This document shows positions 7,405 to 14,202 of a stretch of 15,193 nt of DNA, one piece after another (the first letter of the stretch is position 1; every line of letters starts with the position of its first letter). Under the pieces are notes generated by a model. It saw only the letters and a program-made list of their open reading frames with translations. It did no database searches and had not been told where the DNA came from. The DNA is taken from NCBI GenBank assembly GCA_039199225.1, contig JBCCSZ010000194.1, positions 1 through 15,193 on the forward strand, given 5' to 3'. The position numbers and the translations under genes are program-made. This DNA is from JBCCSZ01 sp039199225 (GTDB taxonomy: Bacteria; Bacteroidota; Bacteroidia; Chitinophagales; Saprospiraceae).

Positions 7405-7538
7405 TGACCATTATCGATGTATACGCTCCTCTAACGGATTTTTATGTGTTGCACATGATCCGAATGGAAGAAGTATGCCAGATTAAAACAGCTTTTTTCA
7501 TGGTAGGGTTTGCATTCTGCGGGATACAAACACCCTGA
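7404..7538 (+). CDS. Possible 44-residue upstream open frame
   Basis: An ATG at 7404-7406 opens 44 codons, starting MTIIDVYAPLTDFYVLHMIR and ending in a hydrophobic stretch (AFFMVGFAFCGIQTP). The A of the ATG is the last paired base of the three-way-junction helix P1, so the structure would hide its ribosome-binding region. It could be a leader peptide, a small membrane peptide, or chance. No Shine-Dalgarno sequence or family match is seen. Confidence 0.2.
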   Translation: MTIIDVYAPLTDFYVLHMIRMEEVCQIKTAFFMVGFAFCGIQTP

Positions 7539-7593
7539 CGACGCTGTGTCCCTACCGTACGTTTTATATTTCTTAACCTTTAATCTTTATGTT

Positions 7594-7803
7594 ATGAGTA
7601 AGCAAGTGAAAGTCACTGCAAATGCAAAGCAAAGAGAAATCTTGAGCGATGCCTTGAATTCATCTGAAAACGAACAGTTGGATCTTTACAAGGCCATCTT
7701 TGGTGGTCGTGGAGCAAGCTGCCCCGTTGTTGCAGTCAGTAAGCTGCGCAGCAGAATCTCTGCCTATGACAGACACGACACCTTCTTGAAGGCAGCCGTG
7801 TAA
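7594..7803 (+). CDS. RiPP precursor peptide with a double-glycine leader
   Basis: This 69-residue peptide is the likely substrate of the cluster. Residues 1-38 form a charged leader ending in LYKAIFGG, with Ile at -4 and Gly-Gly at 37-38. That fits cleavage by the C39 peptidase of the exporter at 11923. The 31-residue core begins RGASCPVVAVSK and ends AYDRHDTFLKAAV. It has one cysteine (Cys43) and two aromatic residues near the end, Tyr58 (Y-D-R) and Phe64 (F-L-K). Both fit the aromatic-x-x pattern that cyclophane-forming radical SAM enzymes act on, which is an inference. The ATG at 7594 is preferred over an in-frame one at 7510: the added 28 residues are hydrophobic and unlike a leader, and the MSKQVKV start is typical. 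The maturase follows 72 bases downstream, after a strong hairpin. Confidence 0.85.
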   Translation: MSKQVKVTANAKQREILSDALNSSENEQLDLYKAIFGGRGASCPVVAVSKLRSRISAYDRHDTFLKAAV

Positions 7804-7809
7804 TGCATT

Positions 7810-7853
7810 GCCGGATAGCCTATTACCATGCGGGGCTATCCGGCTCGTTTTCT
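7810..7853 (+). terminator. Hairpin between precursor and maturase, attenuating terminator
   Basis: GCCGGATAGCC (7810-7820) and GGCTATCCGGC (7834-7844) form a perfect 11-bp stem with a 13-base loop. After TCG comes a broken T-run, TTTTCTTT. It starts seven bases after the precursor stop. It probably ends most transcripts or protects the 3' end of the precursor mRNA, giving much peptide and less enzyme. Confidence 0.8.
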
Positions 7854-7875
7854 TTCATTCAATTGAACATTCGAC

Positions 7876-9135
7876 ATGAAAAAAGTAAGCTCTTTTGTAC
7901 TCAAGATAGCTAGCCGATGCAACCTCAATTGTTCCTACTGTTACATGTACAATTTGGGGGATAAAACCTATATGGGCCAACCCAAGTTTATGTCTCTTTT
8001 GACGGTTGCCAACTTTGCCCAAAAACTCAAAACTTATTGTGAGAAAGCGGAGGTCCGACAGGTACAAATCGTATTTCACGGTGGTGAACCACTGCTGCTC
8101 AAGCCAGATTACTTTGTACAATGTTTGAATATTTTCAAAGCAGCTGCACCAGACTTGGACATCCGATTTGCTGTACAGACCAATGGCGTGACCTTGGATC
8201 AAGATTGGTATACGCTGTTCAATGAAAATAGAATTGCGGTAGGCATCAGCCTGGACGGCCCTGAAAAATACCACGACAAATATCGAGTATTTCACAACGA
8301 CAAGGGCTCCTACACTCAGGTGGCACGTGCTGTACGCCTGGGAAAAGAGAATGAGTTGGCCGGTATTCTCATGGTGGTCAATACGGCCATTCCTGTAGAG
8401 GAGTTGTATGAGGAGATCAAGCAATTGGGTGCCGAACGTTGCAACCTACTTCTGCCCGATGGACACTACCACCAGCTGCCCGACGGTTTTGATCCAGCGC
8501 AGTTTGGCAGAGAGAATTACACTCCCTATGCGGATTGGCTCATTGACTTGTACAAAATCTGGAAAAAAGATGTTGACCGTCCAAAGATTCACTTTTTTGA
8601 ATCCTTAATCGAAATGGTGGCTGGTGTGGAAGGACTTGGCAACCAACTCATCGGTCGACGTGTCAATGGCGTCATCGGTGTAGAGACCGACGGTGGACTG
8701 GAAATCGCAGACTCCATGCGCGCCTGCTACGAAGGCATCACCAAAAACGACATCAACATCAATAAAAACAACATCGAAGACCTTTTTGAAGAGGACATCT
8801 TTGAGCTTTATTACCACGCCCATAACAAGGTCTGCGAGCAGTGTCTGAACTGCCCCATCTACGATATATGTGGCGGAGGTTTCCTGGCACATCGCTATGC
8901 CCAAGACAATGGCTTTGACAATCCGACCATGTACTGCAAAGATATGATTCGATTGGTCACCTTCATCCAAAACGATTTTCTGGACAGCCTTTCAGAGCAA
9001 GTGGTCGAACAACTCGGTATCGAACGCCTCACCTACCAGGACATCATGGAAGAACTCGATAAACCATCCCTCAATTTCATAGACGCGGAAACCCGTCAAA
9101 ATCTAATTTCCTACAAACAAACTGAAATGGTATGA
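7876..9135 (+). CDS. Radical SAM/SPASM peptide maturase
   Basis: This 419-residue enzyme should modify the precursor at 7594 in the cytoplasm by radical chemistry. The radical SAM cluster motif C-x3-C-x2-C is at Cys15, Cys19 and Cys22, with aromatic Tyr21 before the last cysteine. FHGGEPLLL at about 67-75 is the GGE-type SAM-binding motif, and SLDGP at 125-129 is typical of peptide maturases. The C-terminal SPASM region carries Cys284, Cys320, Cys323, Cys326, Cys332 and Cys354 for auxiliary iron-sulfur clusters. Its CGGG-x3-AHRY ... NGFDNP-x2-YC arrangement resembles the FxsB, XyeB and GrrM group that makes three-residue cyclophanes. Thioether-forming SPASM enzymes are the main alternative, since the core holds a cysteine. 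An anaerobic sulfatase maturase is less likely, because no sulfatase is near. Its stop overlaps the next start by four bases (ATGA), indicating translational coupling. Confidence 0.9.
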   Translation: MKKVSSFVLKIASRCNLNCSYCYMYNLGDKTYMGQPKFMSLLTVANFAQKLKTYCEKAEVRQVQIVFHGGEPLLLKPDYFVQCLNIFKAAAPDLDIRFAVQTNGVTLDQDWYTLFNENRIAVGISLDGPEKYHDKYRVFHNDKGSYTQVARAVRLGKENELAGILMVVNTAIPVEELYEEIKQLGAERCNLLLPDGHYHQLPDGFDPAQFGRENYTPYADWLIDLYKIWKKDVDRPKIHFFESLIEMVAGVEGLGNQLIGRRVNGVIGVETDGGLEIADSMRACYEGITKNDININKNNIEDLFEEDIFELYYHAHNKVCEQCLNCPIYDICGGGFLAHRYAQDNGFDNPTMYCKDMIRLVTFIQNDFLDSLSEQVVEQLGIERLTYQDIMEELDKPSLNFIDAETRQNLISYKQTEMV

Positions 9136-9974
9136 ACTTAAAAAAAGGACTGAACGTCTACAGCAATTTGTCCACCATCGCCGATCAATTGTCCATCAAC
9201 AACGGCACGGTGGAAGCCATCGACATCGCCGGACTAAACTATGAAGATGGCGCACACATCCCCCAGAAAGGTTGGCGAAGCCTCAATGCACGCGAGCGAA
9301 AGTTGCTCATTGCCAAAGCATCCGACGTACACTACAGCAAGAGCCTATACGTAGGCGAAATACCAACCAAACTCAAACACTTGCTGCAATCACTCGGGTT
9401 GGATCAATGCACCCATCCCGATCAGGTATTTCCAAAATTTGAGGAAAACGAAACACTGGTCAAAAAGGTTACCAAGGAACTGAATGGCTTCCTCCGCCAC
9501 CTCTCTAGCAATCAAGATTACAAGTTTCACCGAATCACTCGGGCCATGCCCAACCGGGAAACCATCACCTGCCACTACGTCGATGAAGCATTCATCTACA
9601 TCGGCCTACACATCGACCAGAGCAAGCACTTCACCATTCACTCTGCCTATAAATCTGGCAACCGCATTTCCATCAATCTCAGCAAAGAAACCCGAACCCT
9701 GGCTTTCATCAATCTGACGTTGATACAGGTATTCAACATGCTCAAAGAAAAAATAGACACCCACAAAACCATCGTCGATCCAGACAACATCGCCCAGCTT
9801 TTTTTCAAATACTACCCAAATTATCCCACGACCAAAGTAGCCCTGAAACCATACCAGTATTACGTCGCACCAACAGACAATTTCCTCCACGACGCCTCCA
9901 CCGTCGGCAACAAGGAAATCGACATCACCCTAGTGTACACCGGCTTATTCGACATGCCCAAAATCTTCGATTGA
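9132..9974 (+). CDS. Unrecognised cluster protein, paralog 1 (possible non-heme iron oxygenase)
   Basis: This is the first of three tandem paralogs, 280 residues long, from a family I do not recognise. It overlaps the maturase stop by four bases, so it is translationally coupled to it. Shared segments are the N-terminal KKG and SINNGTV, YVGEIPTKL near 73-81, GNRISINLSKETR at 176-188, and PYQYYVAPTDN at 240-250. His160-x-Asp162 and His253 are conserved in all three copies with the same spacing. This resembles the H-x-D ... H facial triad of Fe(II)/2-oxoglutarate dioxygenases; a hydroxylase acting on the peptide is inferred, not shown. This copy is the most divergent: HID replaces HND, it lacks the LPNIEMVACDTT segment, and it has an extended tail, DMPKIFD. 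There is no signal peptide, so it acts in the cytoplasm. Confidence 0.72.
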   Translation: MNLKKGLNVYSNLSTIADQLSINNGTVEAIDIAGLNYEDGAHIPQKGWRSLNARERKLLIAKASDVHYSKSLYVGEIPTKLKHLLQSLGLDQCTHPDQVFPKFEENETLVKKVTKELNGFLRHLSSNQDYKFHRITRAMPNRETITCHYVDEAFIYIGLHIDQSKHFTIHSAYKSGNRISINLSKETRTLAFINLTLIQVFNMLKEKIDTHKTIVDPDNIAQLFFKYYPNYPTTKVALKPYQYYVAPTDNFLHDASTVGNKEIDITLVYTGLFDMPKIFD

Positions 9975-10085
9975 CCGCAAACAATAAGCAAAATCACAAA
10001 ACCACCAACCACAAAACCACCGATCACTAAATCTCTAAATCACAAAACCACCAATCACAAAATCACCAAACCACCAACCACTCAA
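9975..10085 (+). repeat. A/C-rich imperfect direct repeat between paralogs 1 and 2
   Basis: Two 31-base copies at 9991-10021 and 10037-10067 differ at about three positions. Both are built from AATCACAAAACCACC-like units, and further partial units follow. Between 9991 and 10080 there is only one G. Such DNA makes unstructured RNA, which may keep the start of the next gene accessible, or it may mark the junction of the gene duplication. Confidence 0.7.
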
Positions 10086-10964
10086 ATGAAAATAAAAAAA
10101 GGCATCATGCTCCACAATCAATTACCAGACGGGTTCGAGGCCATCAGCATCAACTCTGGTACGGTCTTCCATACGGAGCAGGAGACAGACGAGGTTCGTT
10201 TCGGCGAATGGGCATTTGTGCCACAGTATGAGGAAGACGCTTATGTGACCAAGCGCGATTGGAGAAAGTTGACACAACAGGAAATCCGCTGTTTGCAATC
10301 CAATGACAATCGAAAAGATCACAATACCATTTATGTAGGAGACATCCCGACAAAGCTTCGGAAGCAATTTGAGCAATTCGACTTGTACGAATGTAAAAAT
10401 CGGGAAGAGGTACTGCGTAAGTTTCGCGAAAGTCCAGAGAAAACGCATGCTATGAGCAAGGCGATGGATGAGTTTTTGCAGCCGCTATCCGGTGGTAAGC
10501 CCTTTCATTTCCACTGCCTGGCAGCCAATCTTCCCAATATTGAAATGGTCGCCTGCGATACCACTTCCATGCCCGCCGACCACAGTGAGCTGGATAAAAA
10601 ATACATGGGTATTCACAACGATGGCACCCAGTATGTAACGCCTTATGCTACACATAAATTGGGCAACCGACTGACCATCAATTTGGGAAAAGACACTCGT
10701 TCGTTTTTATTTGTCAACCTCTCTTTGGCACAAGCTTTGAATATGTTGAAGAAAAAAATCGATGTGGTCAAACACCAAATCGACATCATCAATATATCAA
10801 AATATTTTTTCAAGTATTTCCCGGACTACCCAGTGATTAAAATCCGACAAAAGCCCTATCAATATTACATCGCTCCGACGGACAATTGCTTCCACGATGG
10901 CTCCACCCTTGGCAACAAGGAATTGGACATCATCATTGTTTATTTCGGCGCTTTTCAGTGCTGA
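10086..10964 (+). CDS. Unrecognised cluster protein, paralog 2 (possible non-heme iron oxygenase)
   Basis: This 292-residue second copy is close to paralog 3 over its whole length. Key segments are MKIKKGIMLHNQLPDGFEAI at the start, TKRDWRKL near 55-62, YVGDIPTKLR at 83-92, NLPNIEMVACDTT at 148-160, and MGIHNDGTQ at 174-182. GNRLTINLGKDTR follows at 193-205, then YYIAPTDNCFHDGSTLGN at 260-277. His177-x-Asp179 and His270 form the putative iron triad, 93 residues apart as in the other copies. The final strand-like segment, LDIIIVYFGAF, would suit a double-stranded beta-helix. The 2-oxoglutarate-binding basic residue is not certain: Lys278 is present here and in copy 1 but is Ser in copy 3. It follows the A/C-rich repeat and precedes copy 3 by 33 bases. 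Confidence 0.72.
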   Translation: MKIKKGIMLHNQLPDGFEAISINSGTVFHTEQETDEVRFGEWAFVPQYEEDAYVTKRDWRKLTQQEIRCLQSNDNRKDHNTIYVGDIPTKLRKQFEQFDLYECKNREEVLRKFRESPEKTHAMSKAMDEFLQPLSGGKPFHFHCLAANLPNIEMVACDTTSMPADHSELDKKYMGIHNDGTQYVTPYATHKLGNRLTINLGKDTRSFLFVNLSLAQALNMLKKKIDVVKHQIDIINISKYFFKYFPDYPVIKIRQKPYQYYIAPTDNCFHDGSTLGNKELDIIIVYFGAFQC

Positions 10965-10997
10965 TACAATTTTAAAAATAATCTAAAACTATAGACC

Positions 10998-11876
10998 ATG
11001 AAAATGCGAAAAGGCATCACTTTGCACAATCAATTACGGGATGGATTCGATGCCATCACCATCAACTCAGGAACGGTGTTCCACAAGGAGCAACAGACCG
11101 AGGAGGTCAATTACCAGGGCATGCGCTTTACACCACTTTACGAAGAGTTTGCTTATGTCACAAAAAGGGATTGGCGGCCACTGAAAGCACAAGAGATTAA
11201 AACCATCCAAGCCAACGGCAATCGCAAGGATTACAACACGGTTTTTGTCGGAGATATTCCGCCTCACCTCAGAGCACTTTTTGAGGAACTCGACCTGGCC
11301 AATAGTAAAAACCGCGCAGAGGTTTTGGATAAATTTGGTGCCGATCCTAATAAAACCATGAAGGTCAGCCAGGCCATGGAAGAATTTTTGACGCCATTGG
11401 CCAACGGTAAACCTTTTCATTTTCATTGCATCGGCGTCAATCTACCCAACATCGAAATGGTCGCTTGCGATACGACCCGCCTACCTGCGAACTTCCAAGA
11501 GCAAGACAAGCGCTTCATGGGCATTCACAACGATGGCACCCAGTTTATGACGCTCCACACAACTTATAAATTCGGCAATCGCATTTCCATCAACCTGGGA
11601 AAGGAGACGCGCTATTTTTTCTTCGTCAACTTGACCATGATCCAAGCGTTGAATATGCTGAAGAAAAAAATCGATGTCAAGAAACACGACGTCAATATCT
11701 ACAATGTTCCTCGGCACTTTTTCAAGCACTTCCCAAATTATCCAGTCATCAAGATTCGGCAAGAGCCCTATCAGTATTACATTGCTCCGACGGATAATTG
11801 TTTTCACGATGGATCAACGCTTGGGAATTCTTCGCTGGATGTTACAATCGTATACTTCGGTGCCTTTCAATGTTAA
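10998..11876 (+). CDS. Unrecognised cluster protein, paralog 3 (possible non-heme iron oxygenase)
   Basis: This third tandem copy is 292 residues long, the same length as copy 2 and ending in the same GAFQC. It keeps NLPNIEMVACDTT (148-160), MGIHNDGTQ (174-182) and NCFHDGSTLGN (267-277), so His177, Asp179 and His270 align exactly. Differences from copy 2 gather in the region around 30-75, in the 165-190 loop (TQFMTLHTTYKFG) and at 278-279, where Ser-Ser replaces Lys-Glu. Copies 2 and 3 therefore look like a recent duplication that has begun to diverge, perhaps to act on different residues of the core. The exporter gene starts 46 bases downstream. The function is unknown; hydroxylation is an inference from the motif pattern only. 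Confidence 0.72.
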   Translation: MKMRKGITLHNQLRDGFDAITINSGTVFHKEQQTEEVNYQGMRFTPLYEEFAYVTKRDWRPLKAQEIKTIQANGNRKDYNTVFVGDIPPHLRALFEELDLANSKNRAEVLDKFGADPNKTMKVSQAMEEFLTPLANGKPFHFHCIGVNLPNIEMVACDTTRLPANFQEQDKRFMGIHNDGTQFMTLHTTYKFGNRISINLGKETRYFFFVNLTMIQALNMLKKKIDVKKHDVNIYNVPRHFFKHFPNYPVIKIRQEPYQYYIAPTDNCFHDGSTLGNSSLDVTIVYFGAFQC

Positions 11877-11922
11877 GAGAAATACGCTTTTTCTCGAAAT
11901 GTCATAAATAAAGATAAACTGA

Positions 11923-14103
11923 ATGTTCAGCAGATACCCTTTTCACAAGCAACTAGATGGCATGGACTGCGGCCCGTCCTGTTTAAAGATGATTTTGGAA
12001 TTTTACCAAAAGAAGTTACATATTTCTGTCTTGAGAGAATTGTGCAACACCTCTCGTTTGGGTGTCAACATCGGAGACATTATTTATGCAGCCCAGCAAA
12101 CCGGTCTAAATGCCATTGCCTTCAAAACAACCACCAATTACCTTTCGGATAAGCAGCCTTTGCCCTGCATCATCCATTGGCGGCAAAATCACTATGTGGT
12201 ACTTTACAACATTCGAAAAGGCAAGTACACCATTGGAGACCCAGGACATGGCATCATCAGTTTGTCGGAAAAGGAGTTTGCAAAAAATTGGGCAGATGAA
12301 TCGGAGAAAGGCATTGCCGTATTGCTAGAGCCTGGCGAAGAAATGGACAATTTGGATATTTTTCAGAATCCAACACATGGGATCGTCCAGAAATTTAAAA
12401 GTATTCTGAAGCCCTACCTCAAGCAGATTTTTTATTTGTTCCTGGTTATTTTGGTGTCTACTGCTTTTTCTTTCATCATTCCCAAAACGATCGAGTACAT
12501 GACCGATGCGGGAATCGAAGCCAAGCAGGTCCACATCATCTGGAAAGTATTGCTTTTTCAGTTTGTGCTATTTGCCGGAATCACCCTCGCCAATTATGTA
12601 CAGTCCTTTATTCAAAATAAGCTGAGTACCCGACTGAGCATTCACATCATTTCTGATTTTCTGAAGAAGTTGCTGAACCTGCCCATCTCCTTTTTTGATA
12701 CGAAGAACCATGCAGACATCTATCAGCGCATCGACGACCATTCTAGAATCGAGACTTTCTTATCGACGAAAATTGTCACTTTCATTTTTTCGGTTTCCCT
12801 ATTGGTCGCTTACACCACCCAACTATTTTTATTCGACCTGTACATTATGCTGGGATTCGTCGTACTGACCATTTTTTCATTTATCTGGTTTTTCTTATTT
12901 CAAAAAAAGCGACAGGAGCTGGACTATCGCCGTTTTGGATTGGCCATGGAGGAACGCACCAAGCTCAATGATCTGATCTCTGGAATGACAGAAGTCAAAA
13001 TCAACAATGCTCAACCCAAGCAGGTCAACCAATGGCAAGGCTTGCAGATGAAGATGTACGACCTCAAACTGAGCAGCTTGCAATTGACCTATTCCCAACG
13101 CATCGGTATCAGTACCATCAATCAAATCAAAAATATTGTCGTTACTTTTCTGTGTGCCTACTGGGTCATCGAAGAGAAAATCACATTTGGGGTAATGCTT
13201 AGTGTGGGCTATATTGTCGGGCAGCTCAATGTACCACTGCAGGAGATTATGGGCTATTTTCGAGACTATCAAGATGCGCGCTTATCGTTTGAGCGCTTGA
13301 ACGAAGTACAGCTGAAGGAAGACGAAAACAATGCCGAGAAGCGCCATTTTCCAGCTGATTTCCAAAATGGCTTTTTGTTAAAAAATGTATCCTTTAAATA
13401 TCCGGGCAGTTACAATCCTTATGTGCTCAATCAAGTCAACCTCTTCATTCCCAAGGGAAAAACAACGGCTATCGTGGGTACGAGCGGCAGTGGAAAAACG
13501 ACCCTGTTAAAGTTATTACTGGCCTTTTATCATCCACAAGAAGGAAGCATTTTATTGGACGACATCGACCTGAAAGACATTCATACGGATGAGTTGCGGG
13601 AGCAATGCGGTGTGGTTATGCAGGATGGTTACATCTACAATGCCTCTATTGCTGAAAACATCGCCTTGGCCGATGCGAAGCCTGATTTAGAGCGCGTTCA
13701 CCAAGCCCTACAAATCGCTTGTCTGTACGATTTTGTGATGTCTTTACCACAGCAGGCAGAAACCAAGTTGGGTGACATCGGGGTCGATATGAGTGGTGGT
13801 CAAAAACAGCGCATCCTGATTGCCAGGGCTGTTTACAAAAACCCACAAATCATCTTTTTCGATGAAGCCACCAGCTCCTTGGATTCGAACAACGAAAAGG
13901 AAATCATGCAAAATCTGAGTCGCTTCCTGATTGGTAAGACGGTCATTGTGATCGCCCACCGGCTCAGCACCGTCAAGAATGCCGACCAAATCATCGTACT
14001 CAATGATGGCGAGCTGATAGAACACGGCAGCCACGACCAGCTGGTCCGCAATCGAAGCGATTACTACCGCCTAATCAAAAATCAATTGGAATTGGGTGTT
14101 TGA
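11923..14103 (+). CDS. Peptidase-containing ABC exporter (C39 type)
   Basis: This 726-residue bifunctional exporter cuts the leader after Gly-Gly and pumps the product across the inner membrane. The N-terminal C39 peptidase shows Gln10, Cys16 (in DCGPSC), His90 (RQNHYVV) and Asp106 (IGDPGHG), the full catalytic set. Residues about 160-450 carry hydrophobic membrane segments, for example around LFLVILVSTAFSFIIP and FVLFAGITLANYV. The ATPase domain has Walker A GTSGSGKTT near 519, a signature MSGGQ near 623, Walker B IIFFDEATSSLD near 643, and a switch histidine in AHRLS. The length is typical of bacteriocin and RiPP exporters. It follows the three paralogs in the same direction and closes the cluster. 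Its substrate is most probably the modified peptide from 7594, whose leader ends in GG. No partner membrane-fusion protein is visible. Confidence 0.94.
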   Translation: MFSRYPFHKQLDGMDCGPSCLKMILEFYQKKLHISVLRELCNTSRLGVNIGDIIYAAQQTGLNAIAFKTTTNYLSDKQPLPCIIHWRQNHYVVLYNIRKGKYTIGDPGHGIISLSEKEFAKNWADESEKGIAVLLEPGEEMDNLDIFQNPTHGIVQKFKSILKPYLKQIFYLFLVILVSTAFSFIIPKTIEYMTDAGIEAKQVHIIWKVLLFQFVLFAGITLANYVQSFIQNKLSTRLSIHIISDFLKKLLNLPISFFDTKNHADIYQRIDDHSRIETFLSTKIVTFIFSVSLLVAYTTQLFLFDLYIMLGFVVLTIFSFIWFFLFQKKRQELDYRRFGLAMEERTKLNDLISGMTEVKINNAQPKQVNQWQGLQMKMYDLKLSSLQLTYSQRIGISTINQIKNIVVTFLCAYWVIEEKITFGVMLSVGYIVGQLNVPLQEIMGYFRDYQDARLSFERLNEVQLKEDENNAEKRHFPADFQNGFLLKNVSFKYPGSYNPYVLNQVNLFIPKGKTTAIVGTSGSGKTTLLKLLLAFYHPQEGSILLDDIDLKDIHTDELREQCGVVMQDGYIYNASIAENIALADAKPDLERVHQALQIACLYDFVMSLPQQAETKLGDIGVDMSGGQKQRILIARAVYKNPQIIFFDEATSSLDSNNEKEIMQNLSRFLIGKTVIVIAHRLSTVKNADQIIVLNDGELIEHGSHDQLVRNRSDYYRLIKNQLELGV

Positions 14104-14123
14104 TGGAGCTCAGTGGTGTGGTA

Positions 14124-14154
14124 TTGAGAATGTGCCATAAAGTATTTATATTTC
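14124..14154 (+). promoter_or_regulatory. Promoter for the propeller sensor gene
   Basis: TTG at 14124-14126 and TATATTTC at 14147-14154 are separated by 20 bases. This matches the Bacteroidota -33/-7 layout (TTG, then TAnnTTTG), except for the last base of the -7 box. The start would be near 14160, giving a leader of about 43 bases before the GTG at 14203. Confidence 0.5.
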
Positions 14155-14202
14155 TCTATCGAAAGGCTTATTGGTCCAAACAACCAATCAAACGAACGAT
14201 AC

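Larger units (their letters stand above)
7169..7593 (+). other. Leader region of the peptide cluster
   Basis: This 425-base gap lies between the outer-membrane protein and the precursor peptide. It holds a CRP/FNR-like palindrome, a TAnnTTTG box, a predicted three-way-junction RNA and a short open frame, each listed separately. The last 50 bases before the precursor are AT-rich with no Shine-Dalgarno match. I see no clear intrinsic terminator after the outer-membrane gene, so some read-through into the cluster is possible. Confidence 0.5.

Noticed and set aside
7510..7593. An in-frame upstream ATG that would lengthen the precursor to 97 residues
   Set aside because: The added 28 residues are hydrophobic and unlike a RiPP leader. 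The ATG at 7594 gives a compact charged leader ending in GG.
11877..11895. GAGAAA ... TTTCTC inverted repeat before the exporter
   Set aside because: It is six AT-rich base pairs without a following T-run. It is not a convincing terminator.
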